Below, one piece after another: positions 1 to 6,924 of a stretch of 14,508 nt of DNA; within the stretch, counting starts at the first letter, position 1; each line of letters starts with the position of its first letter. Made by a program: the position numbers and the translations under genes. The stretch is from Acetobacteraceae bacterium (lineage in GTDB: Bacteria > Pseudomonadota > Alphaproteobacteria > Acetobacterales > Acetobacteraceae). The stretch is taken from positions 1-14,508 of the forward strand of contig PLSZ01000650.1 of the NCBI GenBank assembly GCA_003164305.1, in the 5' to 3' direction. The notes beneath the pieces were generated by a model that did not search any database, was not told where the DNA came from, and saw only the letters and a list, made by a program, of their open reading frames with translations.

Positions 1-2
1 GC

Positions 3-176
3 ATGTGGGCCGCCGATGAAAGCGCGTTCGAGGAACTGATCGCTCTGACGCTGAAAGAGGACGGTCCGTGGTTGATCGGCTGCCGTATCGACAGCGAAAA
101 GCCGAAAGACACCACCGAGCGCGATCCGCCAATCCTCAAAGATCGGTTCATGCGCGGTCTGGGCGTCAAGAAGTAA
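3..176 (+). CDS. C-terminal end of a small ThDP-dependent enzyme subunit (5' end outside window)
   Basis: The reading frame is open from the first bases and ends at TAA 174-176, leaving 57 visible residues. They include GPWLIGCRID, ERDPPILKDRF and MRGLGVKK. This resembles the C-terminal tail of the C-terminal (pyrophosphate-binding) subunit of two-subunit ThDP decarboxylases of the sulfopyruvate/phosphonopyruvate decarboxylase type. The ATG at position 3 is probably internal, because the visible part holds no cofactor motif and begins in the middle of an apparent helix. The next gene starts 3 nt downstream in the same frame, so the two are probably co-transcribed. The family call rests on recognising the tail only; the catalytic part and any large subunit would lie upstream. 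Substrate unknown. Confidence 0.55.
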   Translation: MWAADESAFEELIALTLKEDGPWLIGCRIDSEKPKDTTERDPPILKDRFMRGLGVKK

Positions 177-179
177 CCC

Positions 180-1433
180 TTGACGGTTCTGATCATCGGC
201 GCCGGCATCGCCGGCCTGACGACCGCGCTGAGTTTGCATCAGATCGGCATCGATTGCCGCGTCTTCGAAAGCGTCGATACGATCGAGCCGTTGGGCGTGG
301 GGATCAACACCCTGCCCCACGCGGTGCGCGAACTGACGGAACTCGGGTTGCGCGACCATCTGGCCGCGACCGCGGTGGCGACGTCTCGTCTGGCGTATTT
401 CTCCAGCCATGGTCAACGGATCTGGGACGAACCCCGCGGCGAGGCAGCGGGCTACCACTGGCCGCAATTCTCCATCCACCGCGGCGAATTGCAGATGATC
501 CTGTTGCACGCCGCCCGCGAACGACTGGGTGCCGACCATATACTGACCGGCCATCAATTGACCGGGTGGGAGGAAACCGCCACCGGCGTTCGGGCGCGTT
601 TCATTCATCGCCACACTGGCGAAACCCGCGATGGCGCCGAAGGATCTTTGCTGATCGGCGCCGACGGCATTCATTCCGCCGTGCGCTCGGTCTTCTATCC
701 GAACGAAGGGCCGCCGATCTGGAATGGCGCCATCATGTGGCGAGGCGTCACAACGGATCGGTCGTTCCTCGATGGCCGCACGATGATCATGGCCGGGCAT
801 CAGGCTTTGAAATTCGTTGCTTATCCGATTTCACGCGACAATCCGGTCATTAACTGGATCGCCGAGCGGCGCTTCAAACCCGATCACGCATGGCGGCGGG
901 AAGACTGGAACCGCCCGGGCAATCCGGAAGAATTCCTGCCGTGGTTTGAAGACTGGCGATTCGATTGGCTCGATGTGCCCGAGGTGATCCGCCACGCCGT
1001 CCGTTGTTTCGAGTACCCGATGGTGGACCGCGATCCGGTCGACCGCTGGACCTTCAGCCGTGTGACGCTTCTGGGCGACGCCGCGCACGCGATGTATCCG
1101 ATCGGTTCCAATGGCGCCTCCCAGGCGATCCTCGACGCGCGCGTGCTGGCGCGGGAGATTAAGGCGCGCGGCCCTGTACCGGAAGCGCTACTGGCTTATG
1201 AGGACGAACGCCGCCCGGCGACGGCGCGAATCGTACTGGCGAACCGCGGCAACGGCCCGGAGCAGGTCATGCAACTGGTGCAGGAGCGCGCGCCCGATGG
1301 ATTCGATCGGATTGAAGACGTCCTGAGCCAAGCGGAATTAGAAGAATCCGCCGCGGCGTACAAGCGAATCGCCGGCTTCGACAAAGACGCGTTAAACGCC
1401 AGGCCGCCGATCGTTACGCCATCTCGACGATGA
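180..1433 (+). CDS. FAD-dependent aromatic-ring monooxygenase, PhzS-like
   Basis: This 417-residue protein belongs to the group A flavoprotein hydroxylases, which use NAD(P)H and O2 to hydroxylate aromatic substrates. All three family fingerprints are present: the Rossmann GAGIAG at residues 7-12, the DG motif (GADGIHSAVR, Asp162), and the GD motif (LLGDAAHAMYP, Asp300) that contacts the FAD ribose. Stretches such as PLGVGIN, SIHRGELQMILL and YPMVDRDP closely resemble remembered PhzS (5-methylphenazine-1-carboxylate monooxygenase, about 400 residues). Phenazine hydroxylation should not be assumed, because no other phenazine gene is visible. The start is a TTG 3 nt after the preceding stop. 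It is preferred because it puts the Rossmann motif at the usual distance from the N-terminus; no strong ribosome site precedes it, so translational coupling is likely. The 3' end overlaps the convergent Rieske gene by 20 bp. Confidence 0.85.
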   Translation: MTVLIIGAGIAGLTTALSLHQIGIDCRVFESVDTIEPLGVGINTLPHAVRELTELGLRDHLAATAVATSRLAYFSSHGQRIWDEPRGEAAGYHWPQFSIHRGELQMILLHAARERLGADHILTGHQLTGWEETATGVRARFIHRHTGETRDGAEGSLLIGADGIHSAVRSVFYPNEGPPIWNGAIMWRGVTTDRSFLDGRTMIMAGHQALKFVAYPISRDNPVINWIAERRFKPDHAWRREDWNRPGNPEEFLPWFEDWRFDWLDVPEVIRHAVRCFEYPMVDRDPVDRWTFSRVTLLGDAAHAMYPIGSNGASQAILDARVLAREIKARGPVPEALLAYEDERRPATARIVLANRGNGPEQVMQLVQERAPDGFDRIEDVLSQAELEESAAAYKRIAGFDKDALNARPPIVTPSRR

Positions 1434-1830
1434 CATATTGTTCCTCGACCGTCACGGGAAGCGTCTCCGCGACATACGGCCCTTGCACCACTGTCTGACC
1501 CGGAGCGACCTCCATCGGGTAGCTGCGGACGCTGATCTTCGAGGGATCGCAGAAGCTTTGACCGGTTTTGACATCGAATTCCCAGCCATGCCATGGGCAG
1601 CGCAGGATCTCGCCGGGTCTTGAGTATTCGTATTGCCCGGGTTCGTGCGATTCGATCAGGCCGGTGAGAATGCCCTCGCACATCGGCCCGCCTTGATGCG
1701 GGCAACGGTTGAACAATCCGTAGAATTCCCCGTCCAGGTTGAAAACGGCAATGGAACGGCCGCGCACCGTGACGAGCTTGCGCTGCCCAGGAGGGATTTC
1801 GCTGACAGTCGCGACGACGTGCTTACTCAT
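1414..1830 (-). CDS. Rieske [2Fe-2S] domain protein
   Basis: This is a 138-residue single-domain Rieske protein. The cluster ligands are Cys43 and His45 (CPHQGG) and Cys78 and His81 (CPWHGWEF). There are 32 residues between His45 and Cys78, against about 15-17 in ordinary Rieske ferredoxins, so the loop between the ligand pairs carries an insertion. No signal peptide, membrane segment or mononuclear-iron oxygenase domain is visible. A role as a soluble electron carrier or small oxygenase partner is therefore inferred. The ATG at 1828-1830 is chosen because GGGAAGAG lies just upstream on the minus strand. A longer frame reaching 1956 would run across the divergent binding-protein start. The gene is transcribed alone, tail to tail with the FAD monooxygenase and divergent from the transporter operon. 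Whether it works with that monooxygenase is unknown; group A flavin hydroxylases do not need a ferredoxin. Confidence 0.88.
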   Translation of the reverse strand: MSKHVVATVSEIPPGQRKLVTVRGRSIAVFNLDGEFYGLFNRCPHQGGPMCEGILTGLIESHEPGQYEYSRPGEILRCPWHGWEFDVKTGQSFCDPSKISVRSYPMEVAPGQTVVQGPYVAETLPVTVEEQYVIVEMA

Positions 1831-1859
1831 GGACCGCTCTTCCCGTGTTATCCGAGGCG

Positions 1860-1888
1860 AAATTAGCCAGACGCGGCGCCGGGGGCAA
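1860..1888 (-). promoter_or_regulatory. Possible sigma-70-type promoter for the Rieske gene
   Basis: On the minus strand TTGCCC (1883-1888) is followed after 17 bp by TAATTT (1860-1865). That matches the -35 consensus at 4 of 6 positions and the -10 at about 3 of 6. It would give a leader of about 20 nt before the ATG at 1830. Identified by eye only; the spacing is ideal but the match is modest. Confidence 0.3.
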
Positions 1889-1890
1889 CC

Positions 1891-1919
1891 TTGACCGGTA
1901 TCCGGCCCACGCCTAAGTC
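1891..1919 (+). promoter_or_regulatory. Possible promoter of the ABC-transporter operon
   Basis: TTGACC (1891-1896) matches the -35 consensus at 5 of 6 positions. It lies in the 117-bp divergent gap upstream of the binding-protein gene. The hexamer 17 bp further on, TAAGTC, is a poor -10, so either activation by a regulator or a different promoter is likely. It sits beside the shared GGGGGCAA element described separately. Confidence 0.25.
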
Positions 1920-1947
1920 TGCCGGCAATAAACGGGAGAGACGTTTC

Positions 1948-3042
1948 ATGCGGCATATTGGTCTGACCGCCATTCTGGCGTCGATGTTAGCCGTTTCGGT
2001 CGCGCGTGCCGACACGATCAGAATTGGCGCGATCCTGCCTCTGACGGGGCCAGGCGCGTTGATTGGCACCCAGCAGATGCGCGGCATCCAGTTCGCGATC
2101 GATCAGGCCAACGCCAAAGGTGGTGTGCGCGGCAATAAGATCGAGGTGGTATTCGAGGATAACCAGGCCAAGCCCGATCAGTCGATTCTCAGTTTCAACA
2201 AGTTGACCGATCTGCAACATCTGCAGGTGATCTTCACCGCCTATTCCGGACCGTCTTTGGCGATGGCTCCGTTGGCGACCCGCAAGAAAGTGCTGTTGGT
2301 GAACGCTGGCGCGCAAGCCGATAAGCTGGCGACCGCGTCGCCCTATTTGATCAACACCCTGCCGACGATCGGCGACGAAATCGCCGTGATCTCCAAATAT
2401 CTGGCCGGCGAGGGCAAGAAAAAGGCCGTCATTCTTTACGAAAACGATGCCGCCGGAATCTCCGGCCGGGACGATTACGTGGACGCGTTTCCGAAAGTCG
2501 GCGGCACCATCGCGGCGCAGGAGCCCACGCAGTTCGGCCAGACCGACTTCCGGCCCGCGCTGTTGAAACTGGCGGACGCGAAGCCCGAGGTAATGCTGGT
2601 CTCGATTACCGCCGCGCTGGACAACATGGCACAGCAGTACAAGCAACTTGGCCTGACGTTCACCGTTGCGGGTACGACGTTCTTCCAGGACCCCGATGTG
2701 ATAAAAGATCCGGCGGCCGAGGGATTCGTGCACACGCAAATTCGGATCGAGGCGCCGCCGGAACTCGCCGCCGAATTTAAAGCGAAGTTCGGCGTCGAAA
2801 TGGAATTCTTTGTGCGGCAGTACTATAACGCGTCACAGATCCTGATGACGGCGATGGACAAACTGCTGGCCGACGGAAAGCCGATCACCGGCGAGAACAT
2901 GCATGACGTGATCTTCCAGATCCGGAAATTCCAGGGTCTGATCCCGCTGGAATTCAAAACCAACACCGCGACCGTGCCGCTGGATATCAACATGATGCAC
3001 GACGGTAGGGATGAGACGATCAAGAAGATGAATACCGACTGA
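1948..3042 (+). CDS. Periplasmic branched-chain-amino-acid-type ABC substrate-binding protein
   Basis: This 364-residue type I periplasmic binding protein of the Leu/Ile/Val-binding family captures the ligand for the importer encoded immediately downstream. A Sec signal peptide covers residues 1-21, with a hydrophobic core and the cleavage site ARA before Asp22. No lipobox cysteine is seen, so the mature protein should be free in the periplasm. The mature N-terminus IRIGAILPLTGPGA and the following GIQFAIDQANAKGGV are typical of the family. The ATG at 1948 is chosen over an upstream in-frame TTG at 1891 because it begins the signal peptide and follows GGGAGAG (1934-1940) by 7 nt. The ligand is not predictable: this family binds amino acids, amides, urea and many aromatic or aliphatic acids. 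The catabolic neighbours favour an organic acid. LivH starts 3 nt after its stop. Confidence 0.9.
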   Translation: MRHIGLTAILASMLAVSVARADTIRIGAILPLTGPGALIGTQQMRGIQFAIDQANAKGGVRGNKIEVVFEDNQAKPDQSILSFNKLTDLQHLQVIFTAYSGPSLAMAPLATRKKVLLVNAGAQADKLATASPYLINTLPTIGDEIAVISKYLAGEGKKKAVILYENDAAGISGRDDYVDAFPKVGGTIAAQEPTQFGQTDFRPALLKLADAKPEVMLVSITAALDNMAQQYKQLGLTFTVAGTTFFQDPDVIKDPAAEGFVHTQIRIEAPPELAAEFKAKFGVEMEFFVRQYYNASQILMTAMDKLLADGKPITGENMHDVIFQIRKFQGLIPLEFKTNTATVPLDINMMHDGRDETIKKMNTD

Positions 3043-3045
3043 TCG

Positions 3046-3912
3046 ATGCTCGCCCTTCAACTTCTGTTTAACGGTCTGGCGACCGGCTGCGCGCTTGGCG
3101 TTGTCGCGGTCACGTTTTCGCTGGTGTATTCCACGACGAAGCTGTTTCATGTCGCGCATGCCGGTGTTTACACGCTTGGCGGTTACCTCGCATGGTCGCT
3201 TTCGATTCATGGCGCGCCATTCGTCGTGGCGTTTCTGGTCGCGATCGTGGTCTGCGCTGGGGTCGGTGCTCTGATCCAGGCGTTGCTCTACGCGCGGTTG
3301 GAGCATCGACATGCGACGCATCTGGTGATTTTGATCGCCTCGCTTGGCACCCTGGCGGTCATGCAAAACATCATCGCCGCCGTTTATTCGCCCAACATCC
3401 TGCAATTTTCCCTGCCGTGGGCTTCGACCGTTGTCGCGGGAGGCGGCAGCATCCGTCTGACGGTGATCCAGGTTTTGATCGTGGTGGCCAGTGTCGCCGC
3501 TTATGGCGGCCTGATGTGGTTCGCGCATCGCACCATCCTCGGCAAGCAAATGCGCGCGGTCGCGTCCAATCCGTTCCTGGCGGAAATCACAAGGCTGCGG
3601 CCGCGCCGGGTGCATGTTTACGTGATGGCGATCGCGTCGGCCGTGGTCAGCGTGCCGGGCGTTCTGGTGCCTGTCGATCTGGGACTGCAACCTTATAACG
3701 GCGTGACGCCGTTGCTGACCGCGACCATCGCGATGATCGCCGGCGGTGTCGGCAGCATCACCGGAGCTTTCGTGCTGGCCATCGCCATCGCCGAACTGCA
3801 AAACCTGTCGTTGCTGATCATTCCCGGCGAATGGAGCATCGGTATCACCTTTTTCATATTTCTGGTCTTCATGCTGTTCCGGCCAACCGGCTTGTTCGCG
3901 GCAGCGCGGTAG
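3046..3912 (+). CDS. livH: Branched-chain-amino-acid-type ABC transporter permease, LivH family
   Basis: This 288-residue, very hydrophobic integral membrane protein is one half of the transmembrane channel of the importer. The N-terminus LFNGLATGCALGVVAVTFSL with a following HAGVYTLGGY is the usual LivH opening. A conserved cytoplasmic loop near residues 165-185 (ILGKQMRAVASNPFLAE) probably contacts the ATPases. About eight membrane spans can be seen from the alternation of hydrophobic stretches. The C-terminus FFIFLVFMLFRPTGLF is typical. The start codon follows the binding-protein stop by 3 nt without a strong ribosome site, and the LivM ATG follows the LivH stop by 3 nt. Tight packing implies one polycistronic message. 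The loop sequence ITRLRPRRVHVYVMAIAS is somewhat diverged from the amino-acid transporters, consistent with another substrate, but this is an inference. Confidence 0.9.
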   Translation: MLALQLLFNGLATGCALGVVAVTFSLVYSTTKLFHVAHAGVYTLGGYLAWSLSIHGAPFVVAFLVAIVVCAGVGALIQALLYARLEHRHATHLVILIASLGTLAVMQNIIAAVYSPNILQFSLPWASTVVAGGGSIRLTVIQVLIVVASVAAYGGLMWFAHRTILGKQMRAVASNPFLAEITRLRPRRVHVYVMAIASAVVSVPGVLVPVDLGLQPYNGVTPLLTATIAMIAGGVGSITGAFVLAIAIAELQNLSLLIIPGEWSIGITFFIFLVFMLFRPTGLFAAAR

Positions 3913-3915
3913 AAG

Positions 3916-4779
3916 ATGGATTTCTGGCTCAGCTACGCGACATTGGCGGCGATTTATGTGCTGCTTGGGCTTTCGACCAATTTGCTGGTCGGGATCGCCG
4001 GGATATTCTCGGTTTCCCAGGCGGCCGTGTTCGGCGTCGGCGCTTATATCGTTTCATACCTGCTGATGAACGATCTGACGACATTTCTGCCGGCAATGTT
4101 GGTCGCCGCGGCCTTCTGCGTTGTCCTGAACGTCCTGGTTACGCTGCCGGCGTTACGGGTCTCGGGTGATTATTTCGTCGTGACATCCTTTGGAATTCAG
4201 TTACTGGCAACGGCGATCTTTACCAACTGGACGGCTGGAACCGGAGGCGCCAACGGCCTGCCAGGCATTCCGCCGGCGGATTTATTCGGCAAGACGCTGG
4301 ACACCAGCACCGACCTTGTCATGCTTTCCGTCGGCGCGATGGTACTGGGCTGCATCGCCTTCTGGCTGATCATGCGCGCGCCATTCGGACGCCTGCTGCG
4401 CGCCATCCGAGAAGACGAACTCGCGGTCGCCGCCGCCGGCAAAAACGTCCTGCGCGCGAAAGTCTCCGCCGCCGCTCTGGCGGGCGCCTTCGCCGGCAGC
4501 GCCGGAGGGTTATACGCAACGTTCCTGAGCTTTATCGATCCATCGTCCTTCGATCTCGACGCCTCGATTTTGTTGCTGACCATGGTCGTCGTTGGCGGCG
4601 CGCGAACGCTCGCCGGATCGATCATCGGGCCATTTCTGCTGCTGGCTCTGCCCCAGGTGTTATCGTTGATCGATATCCCAACGACCATCGCCGCCGCCGC
4701 GCGGCAGTTGATTTACGGCGTACTGCTGATCGCGTTCATGTTGTTTCGCCCGCAAGGCCTCGCGGGTGAAAAGTTATGA
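3916..4779 (+). CDS. livM: Branched-chain-amino-acid-type ABC transporter permease, LivM family
   Basis: This 287-residue hydrophobic protein is the second transmembrane subunit, pairing with LivH. Family landmarks include LLVGIAGIFSVSQAAVFGVG near residues 24-43, a TGGANGLPGIP periplasmic segment, and the cytoplasmic coupling stretch APFGRLLRAIREDELAVAAAG. The FLSFIDPSSFDL segment and the C-terminal MLFRPQGLAG are also characteristic. The length is slightly short for LivM but normal for transporters of this type outside enterics. Its stop overlaps the LivG start (ATGA, 4 bp), so the two should be translationally coupled. Nothing in the sequence identifies the substrate. Confidence 0.9.
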   Translation: MDFWLSYATLAAIYVLLGLSTNLLVGIAGIFSVSQAAVFGVGAYIVSYLLMNDLTTFLPAMLVAAAFCVVLNVLVTLPALRVSGDYFVVTSFGIQLLATAIFTNWTAGTGGANGLPGIPPADLFGKTLDTSTDLVMLSVGAMVLGCIAFWLIMRAPFGRLLRAIREDELAVAAAGKNVLRAKVSAAALAGAFAGSAGGLYATFLSFIDPSSFDLDASILLLTMVVVGGARTLAGSIIGPFLLLALPQVLSLIDIPTTIAAAARQLIYGVLLIAFMLFRPQGLAGEKL

Positions 4780-5540
4780 GCGAATATCTGACGGCGACCG
4801 GATTGGAGGTCAGTTTCGGTGGCCTGCGGGCGCTGCAGGATTGCAGCTTCACCGTTGAGCGCGGTCGGATCACCTGTCTTGTCGGACCGAACGGCGCGGG
4901 CAAGACCACGATCTTCAACGTCATCACCGGGTTCCTTCGGCCAAACGCCGGAAGCGTATCGTTTCAAGGGACATCGCTCGATGGCCTGAAACCGCAAGCG
5001 ATTGTCGCGGCCGGCATCGCCCGGACGTTTCAGAACCTGCGTCTGTTCGTCGATCTGACCGCGTTGGACAATGTGGTCGTCGCGTTACCGGCACAATCCG
5101 GCGAGGAGCCATTGGCGGCGATATTCCGGCCGTTGCATGTCGCGCGAACGCAAGCACGACGGCGCGAAGAAGCGATACGGATCCTGGAACACGTGGGCCT
5201 CGCCGATCGCGCCGGGGAATTCGTGCGCAATCTGTCATACGGTGAACAAAAACTGCTGACCGTGGCGCGAGGTCTGGCGACCGGCGCGGAACTGCTGTTG
5301 CTCGACGAACCTGCGTCGGGCCTGTCGGCCAGTGCGCTTGAGCAGATCATGCTCCTGCTGCGTCGCCTTCAATCCGAAGGCAAGACTCTGCTGGTCGTCG
5401 AACACAATACGCGTGTCGTTCAGCAGATCGCCGACGAAGTGTTGTTCCTGCATCAAGGACATTTGATGGCGCGCGGCACGCCCGAGCAAATCATCAGCGA
5501 TCCCACGCTGGCGGAGATTTATTTCGGTGGTGCGATCTGA
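4776..5540 (+). CDS. livG: ABC transporter ATP-binding protein, LivG family
   Basis: This 254-residue cytoplasmic ATPase powers the importer as a heterodimer with LivF. Walker A is GPNGAGKTT (from residue 37). The ABC signature is LSYGEQK (153-159), a normal LivG variant. Walker B is LLLLDEP with Asp177 and the catalytic Glu178, and the switch His210 lies in VVEHN. All ATPase residues are intact. The conserved IARTFQNLRLF segment (Q-loop region) is also present. The start overlaps the end of LivM by 4 bp, and the stop overlaps the LivF start by 1 bp (TGATG). It should be co-expressed with the rest of the transporter. Confidence 0.93.
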   Translation: MSEYLTATGLEVSFGGLRALQDCSFTVERGRITCLVGPNGAGKTTIFNVITGFLRPNAGSVSFQGTSLDGLKPQAIVAAGIARTFQNLRLFVDLTALDNVVVALPAQSGEEPLAAIFRPLHVARTQARRREEAIRILEHVGLADRAGEFVRNLSYGEQKLLTVARGLATGAELLLLDEPASGLSASALEQIMLLLRRLQSEGKTLLVVEHNTRVVQQIADEVLFLHQGHLMARGTPEQIISDPTLAEIYFGGAI

Positions 5541-6235
5541 TGGTGTTGCGATTGACCGGCATCACCGCGGGATACGGCGCCAAAACGGTCATTTCCGGCG
5601 TATCCTTCACGCTGGAACCCGGTCAGATCCTCGCTTTGCTGGGTCATAACGGCGCCGGAAAAACCACGACATTGCGATCGGTCATGGGGTTGTTGCCGCT
5701 GAAGGAAGGTGAAATCGCGCTCGGTGGCAAGCCGATCAATCGATTGGGGGTCGCCGATCGCATCGCCCTCGGATTGAGATTATTGCCCGAAGGTCGCGGC
5801 ATATTTCCGGATTTAAGCGTTGCGGAAAACGTCGACGTCGTCGCCGCTCGCAACGTCACCGCCGGTGCGATGTTCGACATTCCCGACGTTTATCGATTGT
5901 TCCCCGTACTGGGCGAACGCCGCACGACGCGCGCGGGCAGCCTGAGCGGCGGCCAACAGCAAATGCTCGCGCTGTCACTGGCGATTCTGGGAACGCCGCG
6001 TTGCCTGCTGTTGGATGAACCGTCGATTGGGCTCGCGCCAAACCTGGTCGAGCGAATGTTCCAGCAGGTCCGTGAGGTGTGCAAATCGCATGCGATGACA
6101 GCCGTGCTCGTGGAACAAAATGTCGCGGCGGCGATGGCCATCGCCGACCGGGTGATCATCATGAACAGCGGGGAGATCGTGTTCGACGGCGATCCCGACG
6201 AAGCACGCGCCTCAAACTTCTGGCACTATTTTTAA
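5540..6235 (+). CDS. livF: ABC transporter ATP-binding protein, LivF family
   Basis: This 231-residue cytoplasmic ATPase is the second nucleotide-binding subunit of the importer. Walker A is GHNGAGKTT (from residue 35), the signature is LSGGQQQ (135-141), and Walker B is LLLDEP with Asp159 and Glu160. The switch position is Gln (VEQN) rather than His, which is usual in LivF and not a defect. RLLPEGRGIFPDLSV is a typical LivF segment. The length is normal for the family. The gene closes the transporter operon; its TAA is one base away from the stop codon of the convergent glutathione S-transferase gene, leaving no room for a separate terminator. Confidence 0.93.
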   Translation: MVLRLTGITAGYGAKTVISGVSFTLEPGQILALLGHNGAGKTTTLRSVMGLLPLKEGEIALGGKPINRLGVADRIALGLRLLPEGRGIFPDLSVAENVDVVAARNVTAGAMFDIPDVYRLFPVLGERRTTRAGSLSGGQQQMLALSLAILGTPRCLLLDEPSIGLAPNLVERMFQQVREVCKSHAMTAVLVEQNVAAAMAIADRVIIMNSGEIVFDGDPDEARASNFWHYF

Positions 6236-6236
6236 C

Positions 6237-6857
6237 TCACCGGTCATCCACCGGCGGGTTCGCGACAACGGACGGCCGCGCGTTGAAAGTCGAATGCCAG
6301 GCCGCGAGTTTCGAATGGCCATCACGCCACGCCAAATTGGCGAACCGAAAATCGAGGTAACACAGCGCCACGCCTATCGACAGGTGACCGATGGTGAACC
6401 CGCTTGCGCCCAGGGCTTCCGCGTCATGTTCCAGTGCGTCAATACAGGCGTGCAGTTTCGCTCGCCAGAGATCTTTGTGTGGGTCGCTCTGACCTTCGGG
6501 CGGGCGGAACCCCTCGGCGAGCAACGGCAAGGCGCAATCCAACATCCCCTGCCCCAGCGCGTGACGGCGCAGCGCGGTTAAGCGCTCCGGCCACGCGGAC
6601 GGAATGAGTTTCGTTCCTGTGTGCAGCGTGTCGAGATACTCGATGACCACAGGCGAGTCGTAAATCACCGTGCCATCGCCGATTTCCAGCGTTGGAATCT
6701 TACCAAGCGGATTGATCTTCATAAGCTCCGCATGCGGAGTCGTTCCGCCAACGATCGTACGAACGGTGGTGATCCGATCCGTAAGCCCCATCTCATGCGC
6801 CGCGATCATCACCTTCCTGACGTACGGCGAGCGAGGCGACCAATGCAACGTCATCAT
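6237..6857 (-). CDS. Glutathione S-transferase family protein
   Basis: This 206-residue soluble protein has a thioredoxin-like N-terminal domain (about residues 1-80) and an all-helical C-terminal domain. The N-terminus LHWSPRSPYVRKVMIAAHE carries the Ser-rich start common in bacterial GSTs. The cis-proline of GKIPTLE and the IYDSPVVIEYLD segment that grips the gamma-glutamyl part of glutathione are present. The reaction is not predictable; members detoxify electrophiles, isomerise maleyl compounds or open aromatic-derived rings. In this locus it may process a reactive pathway intermediate. The start at 6857 (two tandem ATGs; the second at 6854 is equally possible) is preferred because GAAGG lies 8 nt upstream on the minus strand. 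A longer frame to 6950 would run into the divergent hydrolase gene. The gene stands alone, tail to tail with livF. Confidence 0.88.
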   Translation of the reverse strand: MMTLHWSPRSPYVRKVMIAAHEMGLTDRITTVRTIVGGTTPHAELMKINPLGKIPTLEIGDGTVIYDSPVVIEYLDTLHTGTKLIPSAWPERLTALRRHALGQGMLDCALPLLAEGFRPPEGQSDPHKDLWRAKLHACIDALEHDAEALGASGFTIGHLSIGVALCYLDFRFANLAWRDGHSKLAAWHSTFNARPSVVANPPVDDR

Positions 6858-6867
6858 AGCCTGAGCC

Positions 6868-6896
6868 TTCACGAAAACGGCGGCATGGAATAGGCT
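6868..6896 (+). promoter_or_regulatory. Weak promoter candidate for the hydrolase-SDR-ThDP operon
   Basis: TTCACG (6868-6873) and TAGGCT (6891-6896) are separated by 17 bp in the 67-bp gap between the divergent GST and hydrolase genes. They match the sigma-70 hexamers at about 4 of 6 and 3 of 6 positions. A small imperfect dyad (GGAA at 6887-6890 and TTCC at 6896-6899, with GGC and GCC flanks) overlaps it and could be an operator. Found by eye; weak. Confidence 0.2.
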
Positions 6897-6924
6897 TCCG
6901 CCAGGGATGAATGGGAGCGTCACC

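Noticed and set aside
180..1433. Assigning the FAD monooxygenase as a true phenazine-pathway PhzS
   Set aside because: Sequence likeness is strong, but no phenazine core gene is present and this hydroxylase family is spread over many substrates.
1831..1956. N-terminal extension of the Rieske protein to 1956
   Set aside because: The extra residues are Arg- and Pro-rich without family likeness and would cross the divergent promoter region and the start of the binding-protein gene.
2833..3801. A 322-codon minus-strand frame opposite the binding protein and livH
   Set aside because: The translation is strongly skewed to Arg, Asp, His and Gln, typical of the complement of a membrane-protein gene, and has no domain.
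6000..6200. Gln instead of the switch His in LivF as a defective ATPase
   Set aside because: The VEQN form is normal in LivF proteins, including that of E. coli.
6240..6254. CCGGT-CATCC-ACCGG hairpin just after the livF stop, as a possible terminator
   Set aside because: The stem is only 5 bp, no T-run follows on either strand, and it lies within the coding end of the GST gene.
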